DNA of 64,000 nt from Cladosporium sp. IMV 00045 (taxonomy: Eukaryota; Ascomycota; Dothideomycetes; Cladosporiales; Cladosporiaceae). The DNA is taken from NCBI GenBank assembly GCA_001931905.2, contig MSJI02000529.1:29169-93168 (forward strand), written 5' to 3'. The translations under genes and the position numbers were made by a program. Below are positions 42,865 through 55,848 of this stretch, one piece after another (positions within the stretch are counted from its first letter, which is position 1; every line of letters starts with the position of its first letter). The notes beneath the pieces were generated by a model. The model ran no database searches. It saw only the letters and a program-made list of their open reading frames with translations, and was not told the DNA's origin.

Positions 42865-45800
42865 TCATCGCATCCCATTCCTCCCAATGAACCCATTCGC
42901 GTACATCGAGCCAACCGTGCACGTCGAGTCTGCCGGACACATGGTCTTGGTCGCTGTAGTCAGCACCGTACTGTATGCCGTGACTCTGTTTGCACAGACA
43001 GTCACAGTATGCACGTTGTTAGACGGTGGCGCGACCTTGTAGGCTGCGATGGTGCCCGGGCTGCTTGTGGTGCCTGTGATAGAACTGAACATGTTGCAGG
43101 TCGTGCCGTCTGTTGAGACAGCGATGCACGCGACGTACTGGTCGCATACGTTCATGCACGACTGGATCGTGTAGTTCTGAGCCTGGCGTCGTGCCATTGG
43201 CGGCGTGTAGGGCGTGCCGGCAAAGTTCTGACCACACATTACCGTGTATGTTGCACCGTTCGTGTCGGTGTAGTTCCTTCCATTGAAGGCAGGGCAAAGC
43301 GCCTCGGCTGGAGGAGTAGCTGAAGGCGTGGTAGGCGGAGTAGCGGTGCTGCTTCCGCCATATGGAGGTGGCGAATTGTTTGCACTCGAGGTGCTGGTGG
43401 TGCTTCCTCCGTATGGCGGCGGTGAGTTGTTGGAAGTTACACTGCTGCCACCTGCCGACATAGAAACTGAAGATTGACTAGCCATGCTGCTTGGTGAAGA
43501 GACTGTGGCTGCGCTGCCGGAGTTCGAAGCACCTGGCGTTGACCCATACGATGACATTGGGCTAGCTGAGGTCCTGGTGGTGGATGTCATCATTCCGCTA
43601 GAAGAGCCTGGAGGAGCTTCACTACTCTGTGAGTAAGGCGGGTTTGCGGAACCGCTGGAAGAGCCGGGGTTGCTGGACGAAGCTGGGCGTGATGCGCCCG
43701 CAGATTGACTCGGTTGTGATGCCGAGTAGGAAGCTGGCGCACTACCTGAAGCTGTCGAGGATACCATTGGTACCGAAGTGGGCGGGCCTGAAGAAGTACT
43801 GCCTGTCATCCGAGGTGTTGAGATCGATGGGAATGACCCAGGGCTACCGGAGGATGGTGAGCTTGTCCCAGACATGGTTGATGTACCAGAAGCAGGCGGC
43901 TGCGAGGTCGTAGTACGCGCGGAAACTGAAGGCCTGGGAGAAGTATACACCGTGCTGACCTCTGGCGGACGGGTCGCGGCCACGGCTGGCGGTCCAGTGG
44001 TGACTTCGGTAGTGCCAGTAATCTCGCTGAACAGAGTGCAATCATCTCCGATGTAATTCGCACCAACGCAACCCGGTTCGAGGTTACACAAAAGCAGACA
44101 TGCGTCCACAGTCGTGACCACTGCTCTCTTTGTGATCTTTCCAACATACTGTTTAGTACCGTATGTCGTGTTGTACGTGTTGCCAAACGAGTCCTGGCAC
44201 AGTTCGCCTCCAGCAGCCGCTGAGGCTGTTGCAGTACTCGATGCGGCACCGCAGCTCGGGACTGGACTTTCTTCAGGTATAGTTGTGGTGACACTACTGA
44301 AGAATGTTGGCTCTGAAGTTGCTGTAGTCTGCTCACCAGGCGAAGAAGAAACGTCCGATGCCGTCGAGATAGAAGATCCACCCGACGATTCACTGGAAGC
44401 AACAGCAGATGAAGTCGAGTTCTGCGACATGCTGACCGAAGTTGAGATCGATGAGCTTGGCATATCAGAGGAGGGCGTGGACACAAACGTCTCGATCGAT
44501 GTCACAAAGCTCGGCTGGGAGGTGCTTCTGGCGGAGGTGGAGGGGCTTGGCATGCTCGGTGGTGAGACGCTTGAAGATGCTGCAGTGGAGCTGCCAGGGG
44601 GAGTAGGCGGCCCGGAACTCGACATGGATGCGCTTGATGGTGTGCTCGACCAACTGCTCGACATGGAGGCTTGAGAGCTTGACATGGAGGAGCCAGGGAT
44701 GCTAGATGAGCTCATCGAAGACATGGAGGATCCAGGCATGCTGGATGAGCCCATTGAGGACATCGAAGACGTGGAAGACGACGGCATCGACGGCGAAGTG
44801 CTTGGATTCGTCGATGGTGCAGTCGATGGGGCAGTCGACGAGCTTGCTGGGACTGATGATTCTGAGGCTGGCTCCATGCGCGATGAGCTTGACGTCGTAG
44901 CCGATGAGCTCATGGAACTGCTGGCGGAGGCAGCAGAACTGGAGCTTGGCGGTGAGCTTGAAGAGCTTGAGGAGCCCATTGGTTGAGAAGATGAGCTGGA
45001 CCATGAAGTCGATGTGGACACCATCATAGACAAACTTGAGACGGACCCAGAAGCCGATGGCGACATCGAAGAGGAAGATGCAGCCATGCTTGATGACATG
45101 CTCCAGCTCGAAGAAGGAGAGGTGGAAATAGATGCGCTTGTGCTTGACCAAGAAGTCGACATTGAAGACGAGGTCGGTGGCACGCTCGACGTCTCTGAGG
45201 AGGCCATAGAAGAAGAAGAGTAGCTCGAGCTTGAAGTCGAGGGAGTAGAGGGCATGGAGACGCTGCTGGATACCGAGCTGGTCGTTGACGTCGACGTTGT
45301 GGTTGTCTCGACATTTCCAACGTAGTATCTCGAGCGAACAGCCGCCACAAAGGCAGAGTCGTACGAGGCACCAGTGAAATCTTGATTATTGCCTTCCTTG
45401 AGTTGACAGAATCCTCCGCCAACTCCGTTTGAGCCTGGCTCGCCGAAAAAGACAAAGCTTGTACATGTGGCGACGTTCGGTACGTCTGCCGGATATCCGT
45501 CGCAAAGCTCGAAGCAATCGTTGAAACTGTCTGCCCGCCGTTCGAGGAAGATGGCACCATTTGTGTTGCGCCCGCAGCCAAGCATATATGGCACTGCCGC
45601 TTGATCGGTCACTGTCTGGCCATCATTGGGAGGGCAGGCATAAGGCATAGCGGTGGGAGTCACCACGGACTGCGAGCTCGAAGTTGAGGTCGATGACGGC
45701 GCCTCTGACATGGAGTCCGTTGAAGACCAGGACCAGGAAGTGCTTGTCGATGTCATTGTGCTTTGATCCGCTGAATCAGTCATCGACGAGGACTCGGTGT

Positions 45801-48800
45801 CAAGACTCATCGTCGATGTGGACGATGGAGACATGGTGCTTGAGCTGGAGCTCGTCATATCCATGCCGGTTTGTGACATGCTGGATGAGGAGCTTGTCGA
45901 GCTTCCAGTGGCAGTTGAGGTGCTCGTCATGATTGAAGAAGTGCTGCTGGACGAGAACGTGGACGTTGAAGAGGAGCCCGCTATGTTACTTGTTGTTGCC
46001 GCGTTCGAGACTCGGATAGCTCCCACATATCCAGATCCTGAATTAGGAGTCATATAGCTCACCGCATTCTTGAGGTAGCAACGTCCGGGCCCGGCACCGT
46101 TCGTTGCACCCAAGTAGGTGAAGCCGGTACAAGGATCACCTCCGGCAACACTCGTGGACTGGCTACAGAACGCGAAGCAGTTATTGAAATCCGTTGCTGC
46201 AAGGAAGTTTTCTTCTCCCGTCTCGCCATTGGCGGTGATGTCAGTGCCACAATAGAGAATATACGCCGAGCCATGGCTCGGATCAGTAATTTGTTTGCCC
46301 GTATCTTCTGGACAGGTAGCTGGCTGTAAGCATTATGTTAGCAATTGTTCTTTTAGCGGAAAAGGGTCTCGGCGTGACGCAGCGAGGGATTTGAGGGCAA
46401 AGAAGTCTTTGTGATGAAACCACATGATATCCAGTTGGGTCTGAGATATCTTGGCGATCGTCGTCTTGGGGAAGATTGACAAGGGGGGACGTACTAGAAG
46501 ATCGTTAGTCAAAATCTGTAGCAGCATGGTTGCGAAACATCTTACCGAAGGAACCTGGTTCTGCGGATGGAGACGGGGATGCCGTGCTGGTTGAAGTGGT
46601 TGTCGAGTCACTATATGACGAAGAGGAGGAGCTTGTCGTTGTCACCGTGTCGGATGAGGAGCTGGAAGATCCGGTATCTGAAGATGCAGATGAAGAGGAG
46701 CTGGTCGTGGAGGTTGTCGTCGTAGTACGTTGCCCATTGTTGACGAAATAGCCAGTATCAAGGACAGCGATCAGAGTGGGATCGTTTGGTGCATCGACGA
46801 AGTTCTCATTATCGCCATCTCTGAACTGGCAAACACCGCTGACACCTTCTTCGCCAACGAACACGGCTCCAGTGCAGCCAAAGTTTTCGGGGTGCTCAGT
46901 TTCTTCACTGCAATCTAGTAAACAATCATTGAAGCTTTCCGCGGGACGTGTCCTGTATATCCCGTTGGTCAGGTCGCGGCCGCAGCCAATGATGTACATT
47001 TTCCCGTTTGGTGCTTCCACGATTTGGCGATCATTTGCAGGACATTCATAGGGGAAAGCAGTAGGCATGTCGCTGGCTGATGAAGAGCTGCTTGTACCCG
47101 TCATACTTGAGGACGAGGACATCGTCTGGCTGCTGGAAGTCGTAGAATCCGTGGTTGGCATAGACATGCTGCTGGAGGTGGACATGCTGCTGGTGGTAGA
47201 CATGCTGCTAGAAGTGGACATGCTGCTTGAAGTCGTAGAATCTGTGGTTGGCATGGACATCGTGCTGGAGGTGGACATGCTGCTAGAGGTGGACATGCTA
47301 GTGGAGGTGGACATGCTGCTGGAGCTGCTGGAGCTTGAGAATGTCGAGGAACTGCTGGTCGTACTGACATTCATTGAAGTGCTCGTAGTACTGGATCCGC
47401 TGAGCGTGCTTGAGGAGCTCGTAGACGACGAGCTGCCAGTGAGTGAGCTCGAGCTTGAACTTGAACTTGAAACTGAGCTCGAGCTGGAGCTGGAGCTTGC
47501 TGAGCTGTTCGCTGGCCCGGCAGAGTATATGACAACACCATCAGGCTGAGGAATCAACACATCGCTTGGCGACTTGTAATAGCAGTACTGTTGCGACTGT
47601 CCTGAGACAATCCACGACACGCCCCAGCAATCGTCTCCCAGGTCAAACTCGCACTGTTCAATGCAGTTGGCGAGATCGCTGGCAGCCGATGCATCATTTG
47701 GTACTGTACTGAAGTAGTTCTGGTAGCAGTACATTTGATAGGTGTGTTGGTATACCGGAGAGCCATTGTACAGTTGCCCATCACTGCGAGGGCAGTCCAG
47801 CGGAATCGTAGGCGTTGTCGTTGTCGAGGAGCTGGTTGAAGTACCACTTGTCGAGCCGCTTGACGCCGTACTGCTTATACTCGTAGACATTGAACTGCTG
47901 GAGCTGGATGAGCTGGAAGAGCTCGATGACGAGCTTGGACTGCTGCTACTCGTTGACATCGACGTGCTAGTGGAAGAAGTAGTAGCCGGCGTGCTCAGGT
48001 CTCGAATAGCACCCACGAAAGTGTTGGCCCTGGACTCAATGTTGTAGCTTACGGCGCTCTTCAAGTAGCAAAAGCCCGTTCCAAGGCCGTTCACTCCGCC
48101 GCCGTAAGTAAAGCCAGTGCAGCCACGACCGTTGTTAAGCCCTGAAGCTTGTTCGCAGCGGGCGAAACAATCGTTGAAACTTATAGTTGCGCCTTGTGTG
48201 TCCTCAGGCGTCCCCTCTGTCGTTACAACGTCAGATGAACAATGGATAATGTAGGCAACGCCGCTGGGATCCGTGATTCTCTTTCCATCATCTACTGGAC
48301 AGGTAGCGGGATAGGGTCCCGCGGTTGGGCCTGGAGTGTTGGTGGAAGTTCTCGAGGATGACGAAGAAGATGAAGAAGTTGATGATAAAGAGGTTGAAGA
48401 TGACGACGACGACGATGATGATGAAGAGGAGGAGGAAGAGGTCGAGGAAGAAGTAGATGATGGCGAAGACGTGGATGAGGATGAGGTCGAGGATGAGCTC
48501 GTCGAAATAGTCGAGGTTGCGGAAGAAGATGAGGACGAGGATGAGCTCGTCGAAGTAGTCGACGTTACAGAAGAGGTCGAGGACGAGCTTGTTGAAGTAG
48601 TCGATGTTGCAGAAGATGAAGAAGACGGAGATGAAGAAGTTGACGAGGATGAGCTTGTCGAAGTAGTCGACGTTGCAGAAGAGGATGAAGATGAAGAGGA
48701 AGATGAAGAAGTCGACCGAGAAGAAGACGATGAGGATGAAGAGGATGATGAAGACGAGGATGAGGACGAGGAGGATGAGGACGAAGAAGATGACGAGGAA

Positions 48801-51643
48801 GATGACGAGGTCGACGTGGAGGTCATCGAACTGGTGGAGGAGGTTGAGGTGGTAACCTGGGCCGTGTTCGGACTCCAAAGATAGAAGAAGTCCATGACGA
48901 GAGGCGACAGAGACACCGGCGCCGAGGAGTCAGGCCACGTGTGACCCCAGTCTTCGAGCCGCAGGTGTTGAAGCCTGCCGAGTGCACCGACATCGTTGCC
49001 CCATTGATACAAAGTCGCTCTGGCGCTGGGATATGTGGTAGTGTTCGTGGTCGACAGGCCCTGCCGTGTCGCCCACAAGTTCATCCAGCGAGGGATCGTG
49101 GGAAGAACCTTTCCGTTGCGACTTGTACTGCCCCAGTAATTAATTACGCCATCCGAAGTGCCGTGTGTTTCGAAAATGGGCATATTCAGTCTACCGGGAG
49201 CACATGGCTGCTGCACCGGGGTGTCGGTATCAACGGTATAGGGATCTCCCCCTGCATTGGTGTTCGTGTAGAATGCTCCCGAGTTTGGTGCAATCGCGGC
49301 AAAGGTCTGACTGAGTTCAGAGTCGCAAGCGACCACGCCGAGGAAGCCACCGCCGTTGCTGTGCCCTGTTCCAAAGATCCTGGTAGAATCCACACAGAAT
49401 TTACTCTTGATGTCTACGATTAGCTCCTTGATAAAATTCCTGTCGTTCTGGACATTCGTTTTGCCTGGACCGTACAGTGGGTTGGACTCGAATCCAGCTG
49501 AGCCGCCTGTTGGAATACCCTGCACATATACCGCAATAGCGTATGGGTTGAGTACATTATCGTTGAATCCTGTCTGCGACTGGATGTCTTCGGCTGTGCC
49601 ACCATTCCCATGGAATCCGAAGATCACTGGCGATGCTTTGTTGATGTCATAGAACTTTGGGATATGTATCAGATAACGCCTCGGATTACCATCAGATGGT
49701 GTCATGGTAAATTGCACGCTGGACCCATCAGCGACAAGTCCACCAGGAAGTGCTAATCCGCAGCCTCCGCCTGTAGCTGATTGGGGGGCAGCATAATTTG
49801 AGTTTGGTGGGATGTAGCGTACGAGACCTGCAAGCGTACTGCTCGATGAAGTTCTGGTTCCTGTGAATGAGTACTTCAAGTAGCAAAACCCTGAGCTACT
49901 GCCTCCGGCAAAGGTAGCAGCGCGGCACCTTGGTTCTCTGCTGCAAAGCTGCATACAAGCATGGATATTGGCCACGGCGGGAATATCTTGCGAAGAGCCT
50001 GGGTTGGTATCGAATCCGCAGTATACGGTGTATGTGGTCCCACAAGCGTCTGTGAATTGGCCAAGGTTGCCAGCATTCGCATTGCCCCCAGCGCAGTTCA
50101 AGCTGGCCAAAGATGGCGGATTTGGTGCAGCCACACATGAAGCCGAGGGCGTTGAGCTACTGCTGCTGCTGCTGCTGCTCGTCGATGTCGTGGTCGTGGT
50201 AGTTGTCGTTGTCGGCTGGCTTGTTGTGGTGGTGGTGGTAGTCGTCGTCGGCTGGCTCGTTGTGGTGGTAGTAGTCGTCGTCGTGTGATCGGTGCTAGTC
50301 GTAGTAGTGGTGGTGGTAGTCGTCGGCTCGCTACTAGTCGTAGTAGTCGTGGTAGTTGTTGTCGTCGGCTCGCTACTAGTAGTGGTAGTAGTTGTCGTCG
50401 TGTGATCGGTGCTAGTCGTAGTGGTGGTGGTCGTAGTCGTCGGCTCGCTACTAGTCGTCGTGGTCGTCGTTGTTGTCGTGTGATCGGTGCTAGTTGTAGT
50501 AGTGGTGGTAGTAGTAGTAGTCGTCGGCTCGCTGCTAGTAGTGGTAGTAGTGGTAGTAGTTGTCGTTGTCGGCTCGCTGCTAGTCGTCGTGGTGGTGGTA
50601 GTTGTTGTCGTCGGCTCGCTACTAGTCGTGGTGGTGGTGGTAGTTGTCGTCGTGTGATCGCTGCTGGTTGTCGTAGTCGTTGTCGTTGTTGTAGCGACTG
50701 CAACTCTCGCATATCTCGACATGTAGTGGACTGAGGCTGGGACGGCAGCATTCCTCGTGTAGTAAGCAGTGCGTTTCAAATAGCACAAGGCGTTGCCAGC
50801 TGTATCCGACTCTGCCGAGTCAAGTGGCTCGACGATGTTCCTATACTGGTCGTAGCGGAACGCAATGCATGCAGGTTCATCATTGCATTGTTTGAGGCAA
50901 CCCGCTATGTCTTTCGCATTGACACCATTGGCATAACCAGGAACGTTGTCGGTGCTGTCAATATCTTGCTCGCAAAAGGTCTTCCAGAGATATCCGAGCG
51001 AGTCTACATAGTCTACGCCCTTGAATGCGGGACACTAGGCAACGCAAGTCAGCATGGAGCATCCCAGGTATGTATGAGTTTCTAAACTTACCGGAAGAGC
51101 GGTTGCTCCGGTACCAGAACTGATCAAATGAACCGCAGCATACTTAGCGGCATCTACGGAGTAGGTGCCTGCTGCTGATAACCAGTAGCATCTGCCTGCG
51201 CCAGTCTTCGGGCCTGTCTGGCCTGTTCCGCTGGGAACAAAATAGAAGGCCGTGCAGAGTGGACGCCTGGCACAAGACTTCACGCAAGCATAGTAACCCT
51301 GGCCATTCGTGCCCAGATCCAGGAAGGTCGCGCCGCTCAGAGTCATTCCGCATCTGGTATCCCAAAGATTCCCATAAGCGTCGACGTAGGTACCTCCGCC
51401 GTTGGCCACGACTTGGCCTCCATTCGCGCAGACAGGTGCAGGAGTCCAAGTAGCGGTAGGAGTGACAGTAGCCTGTCTAACCACCAAGTCAGGCGCGGTC
51501 GTTGTTGCAGTGTAAAGCTCGGGTTCCAGATCTGCGTCAATTATTTTTTCTGCAGCAATGTTCCTTGCGGCGACCGCAAGAAAGCTTTGAGTGAGAGGTA
51601 TAACCGCAAGGGCAGCCCTCAAAAAGAACGATGAGGACCGCAT
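42865..51643 (-). CDS. Giant secreted PAN/apple-like mosaic protein with internal feruloyl-esterase-like domain
   Basis: Three exons (51643-51092, 51034-46546, 46319-42865; introns 57 and 226 nt) keep one frame and give about 2,831 residues. A signal peptide (MRSSSFFLRAALAVIPLTQS) starts it. About ten cysteine-rich modules of 80-110 residues follow the PAN/apple pattern: a first Cys, a YxxxCG strand, then CxxxC and a late CYLK-type strand, for example YAIxCG-like YILYCGTD and RCYLKNAVSY. They sit at residues about 72-170, 185-275, 490-600, 1090-1196, 1263-1360, 1510-1616, 1682-1788, 1908-2018, 2366-2470 and 2688-2780. Residues about 605-903 are a CE1/PHB-depolymerase-type hydrolase: VIFGFHGNGGTAED, nucleophile elbow GTGHSNGGGF (Ser about 743), EDWGHTWPDS. 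Linkers are long Ser/Thr runs, likely O-glycosylated. Probably wall-bound or extracellular. The 226-nt intron is my best, not certain, reading. Confidence 0.8.
48338..48870 (-). repeat. Serine-codon low-complexity tract
   Basis: A purine-rich tract of GAxGAx triplets on the plus strand, encoding long Ser/Thr runs (residues about 906-1083) just after the esterase-like domain of the giant secreted protein. On the opposite strand it produces a spurious Asp/Glu-rich open frame. Confidence 0.85.
50160..50690 (-). repeat. Threonine-rich minisatellite in the giant secreted protein
   Basis: About a dozen units of variable length, each a run of 7-12 Thr interrupted by SSEP, STDH or SQP, at residues about 300-476. 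Units at the DNA level share GTCGTCGGCTCGCTAC or GTCGTGTGATCGGTGC interruptions. Confidence 0.85.
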
Positions 51644-52672
51644 TGCGACGTGCTTGTTTGAACGAGTGATGGTGGTATGATGGATGACAAGAAGAGAACT
51701 GGGAGGGGCGCAAAGGAAAACATAGCGATCCCTACCGGGGAGTTGTCCAGGCCTCTACACGCGATGTCAACACGCGATGCATTCCAGTCATTTCCAATGC
51801 TGCCTCGCCCACGCAACAGCAACAATCCAGGGGGCACGGACGACCTGATATTTCCCGCGAAGGCATTTAGGCTCGCCAGACTGGCTTCTGCCCAAATCAT
51901 GTTGGAACGGCTAATCAACGTAGGTGTGATGTCGTGAAGCGATAGGTTGAGCTGGTTTTGAACATTCGATATTCTCAACCTGCATCAAATCTCTGATGAT
52001 GTTGCGCGCAGAAAAGTTCTCGCATATTAAGATATATCATGGCATGTATCGGGACTTGCGGGAGGACCGTGCTGCGGTCGAGTTGAAGAGACATTCTAGG
52101 CGTGGCGATGGAAAGCCTGGGTCAAGTTTTGTGAGAAGTGTTGTTCTCCAGCCTCCGTTATTTGCAAGCCGGGGGCAGTCCAAGGTGGAACGCTGATTGG
52201 CAGCGCCCTGATCCTTGGACATGGAATTTTAGTGACCACCAACCACTAATTGCCCAAGGAGCATAGTAGGCAAAGATTCCAATTGACACCATCAGCCAAT
52301 GGAAGCAACAACCACTGATTGCCTAAAAAAAAGAAAAATATAGCAGTTCACGGAAGTATCAATTAGCCTCATCAACCAACATAAGAAAATCATGGCATTT
52401 CGCCTTGTAGAATCCGCACCTTATGTACTTCATTGTTGTTAGGTATCTTACACATGCATTGAAAGAAGTGAGGAAGCAAAACCTGTACTCAGACAGCCTG
52501 TATCAGTCGAGCAACAAAGGCGCCCATCATTATGCCCGCCCTTGATCATTGAGCAAGAAAACGCCGCTTCCGCTTCCGACGTCTTGATGTGAGACAGAAA
52601 AGGAAAAGAAAAAAAAAAAGAAAAAGACAACCCCGTCACGAGGGGGACAGTGCCTCTGCACAGAGAAAGCAA
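51644..52672. other. Spacer between PIF1 and giant protein genes
   Basis: About 1 kb between two minus-strand genes; the right side of the giant gene's promoter. A motif ACCACTRATTGCC occurs twice (about 52243 and 52312). A long A-rich tract lies near 52600. No gene is seen. Confidence 0.4.
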
Positions 52673-55425
52673 TCAAGGCATATTCGCCCAATCGTCCTCG
52701 ACAAACGACTTCTCATAGTCCTCCGCCTTCAGACCCTTACCCTTCGCCCCGGCTCCCGCTCCTCCCTTCTTGATCTTCCCGCCCTCCAGCTCGACTCTCG
52801 CAAGATTCGAGTAGAAAGCGCCCACCTTCTCGTGCGCGTTCACTTTCCTCGGATCGAAGCGCAGGACCTGCAAGCCAGCCATGCTCGTCGCACGCGAAAG
52901 CGCCACGTACGCTTGACCCTTCTCGAACACCTTGCCAAGGTCGACTTTGACGCGTTCGAGGGTTTGGCCTTGAGCTTTGTGAATGCTGAGGGCCCAGGCG
53001 AGAATGAGCGGAACTTGCGAGCGCGAAGCCTGCACCTCTCCGTTAGGGAGCTCGACTTTCCAGCTCTCGGGCTGACAGAGCAGGTCGCGCGAGGTGCCGT
53101 CCGCGATGGCGAAGCGAACGAGAGGGAATTTGCGCTGTGCCGTCGTCGTCAATAAGTTGTCTGTCAGACGCTTGCGAGCCAGTTCCTCCTTGGTCATAGC
53201 GTTTGACGGCATCTGAGTGCCGAGTATGCCATCATTGTTCTGCGAGTAGGCTTCTTCGTTGATGCAGTATTTGTCGAATTCTCCCTCGTCCATGAAGCCG
53301 ATGACACGTCCAATTGAGCCGTTGACGAGACTTTCGTCAACGTTCTTGATCAACATGACCTGAGCGCCCTTCTTGAGGACGATTGCCTCCGGCGCCATGC
53401 AATTTGAAAGAAGCTTGTCGCGTTGAGTCTTGTCCACGATGGTACCACCATCCCTGGCCTCGAAAACTTCCTCATTGCCCTGTAGGTTGACCAAGCGGTC
53501 TTTGTTGGCTTTGTCGACTTCGCTGCGTAGTGCAAAGAGTTCCGTAGCCTCGAGGTCGTCATTGAAGTTCAAAGGTCGGTTGAGACTTCTGAACGTCGTG
53601 ATCGATGATTGTGAGAGTCTGCCTTCTCTCATCTCATTGAGCATGCCGGCGAAAACTGCGAGACGATTAGTATGATACCAGCAGAGGTTGCATCAGCTCA
53701 CTCACCTGGGTCCTTCTGTCTGAAGACGTGATGCAATCCTATTGTATACTCGACAGCAGTAGGCCATGTTGCCGCATCAAAGGCGAATTGTGCAACCTTG
53801 CCCTTGTCGGGCACAGGTGGCAGCTGAAAGAAATCTCCGGTGATGACGAGTTGGATCCCACCGAATGGTCGTCCGTTGTTGCGCAGCTGCCTCGCAATCG
53901 CTTCCAGCTTGTCAAAAAGCTCGCCGTCCACCATTGAAACTTCATCGACAACCAGCACCTTGGTCCTCATCCACCTGTGGCGAGCCTTCTGGTTTCTCTT
54001 GATTTTCTTGACAAGGTCGGCGACAGGTTCCTTGCCGAGTCCGATACCAGCGAAACTGTGAAGAGTGACACCGCCAACGTTGCAGGCTGCGAGACCAGTC
54101 GAAGCAGTGACAGCAATGCGATCCGGCTCTCGCGCATACTTCTTGCGCAGCGATGTAATAATTTCACGCAACAAGACCGATTTGCCAGTACCGGCCGAAC
54201 CAGTGAAGAAGACGCTTTTCTTCTTCTCAACCACAAGATCCAGAACATGCTGTTGCTCCTCGCTCAAGAAGACACGAGCCACCTGCTTGCGCTTGCTCTT
54301 TGCTTTTTGGATACTCTCGTCCGTACCGTCATTCTTCTTTATTCCCTTCTTGGTCTCCTCTTTGTGTTTCTTCTGCTGGTCTTTCACAGCGCTGGCAGTG
54401 GTGTTCCAGGGGAACTGCGATTTCTTGCCCGCTTTTGGTGCCGGTGTGGCGAATCCTTTCTGTGTGTTATCCGTCTTTGCTTCATTTTCTTCCACGCTCC
54501 AAGGGAGTGTTCTCCGCTTGACCGGCCTGGGCTCTTCCACTCTCTGCGCCTGCTGTACTTGCTGTGTTGGCATCTCCTGTTCTCCTGTGTACGCGAACTG
54601 CCTGATCGCTGAGGCTTCCCTACTAGGACGGAAATGTTCGAGCGGAGATGACGACCACGGAAGAGGATTGCTACTCGCCGGCACCGCTTCGCCCTCCCTC
54701 ACTCTCGGTTCCATAGATTCGTACCCTGAGTCCTGAAATCCAGTCCGTGCCTGTTGCTGCCTCGGTAGTGTCGGGTAAACCACTGGGTTCGGTATGGGCG
54801 CTGCAGCAGGTTTCTGTGCCGGCAAACTTGGATATTTCACGTGTCCTTTCACTTGCGGCTCCTCCACGTCCAGATCGATGTCGCTGTCGAAGTCGTCCTC
54901 CCCGAACAGGTCCGTCTGCGGGATCTTTGCAGGTGACCCTCCACCCACCACAATCGGCCTGTTCTGTGACCCGCGCTCCTCCTCCTCCTCAAATGCATTA
55001 TCATTGAAAGACTTTGCGAATCCACTTGAAGTTCTTTTGAGGCCGCCGTTCTGCCTGGGTGGCGGTGCTTTCATCTGATTCATGGCTGAAGGGCTGTTGC
55101 GCAGGACATTCTGAAAGCCAGCGCTGATCGATTTTGAAGGCGGAGGTTTTGATTGCTGTGATGAAGCAGGCGGACTCGAGGAGGGAAACAGCGACTGTGA
55201 AAGAGTTTTGTTCAGCACGCTTTGCTGGGCCTGGTGTTCCTGCTCGTGCTTCTGTTGCGCAGCTCGTAACATGGTGGCGTCGGTATACAGTCGCTTCGGT
55301 CGTGTTGTGAGATTCACCCGGAAAGGGAATGCGGCTCGCCCGCGCGATTGAATGTTGTTCGTGAGAGGTGTTGCTGCAGAGGCCAGTCGCGCGGTTGCCT
55401 TGCCCTTGGACTGACGGGCGAGCAT
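52673..55425 (-). CDS. PIF1: PIF1-family 5'-3' DNA helicase
   Basis: Two exons (55425-53706, 53655-52673; 50-nt intron) give 900 residues from [20 protein letters not shown]. An in-frame ATG at 55521 lies beyond what looks like a 3' splice site (CTTTCTTTCAG), so it is not preferred. The N-terminus is Arg/Ser-rich with few acidic residues, consistent with a mitochondrial presequence, and about 400 residues precede the helicase core. The core has [18 protein letters not shown] (Walker A), [34 protein letters not shown] (Walker B), [29 protein letters not shown] joined across the intron to [12 protein letters not shown], and near the end [18 protein letters not shown] and [18 protein letters not shown]1 unwinds G-quadruplexes, restrains telomerase and maintains mtDNA. 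Confidence 0.94.
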
Positions 55426-55848
55426 ACAGTAGATGACGAGGACTGTGAAGAGAAGACCTCCGAACCCAAGACCAGACGATGAATAGCACACTGAAAGAAA
55501 GGAATGGGCGTCAACGTCCATACATTGATTGGATGAAGGGAGTGAATGTGAGGAGGGGCGCTTAAGATCGTGAACGCGATTCGCGTGTCGCGAAAGAGGA
55601 AAGAGCAGCGGGTCTCGGACCTCTCGGGCTGTTCTCGGGCTGGACGATATCGATAAGGCATCGAGTCTTTTCGGGGCTCAGCAGACAACAGAAGCAACAG
55701 AAGCGGATACATGTACATGTATACATGTTATGTCAGTCAATCAATCATGATTCGTATTTTGCATCTATAGGACACACTATGTACAGCGTACAGTAATGCG
55801 AGAGTGCAATATCGAGGGGTTTGACCACCACACACTACTTATCATTAC
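55426..55848. other. Spacer between PPR protein and PIF1 genes
   Basis: About 420 bp between two minus-strand genes, including the PIF1 upstream sequence. TACATGTA-type short palindromes cluster at about 55710-55728. No gene is seen. Confidence 0.35.

Noticed and set aside
48336..48884. Plus-strand Asp/Glu-rich open frame
   Set aside because: It is the reverse complement of the Ser/Thr tract of the giant secreted protein.
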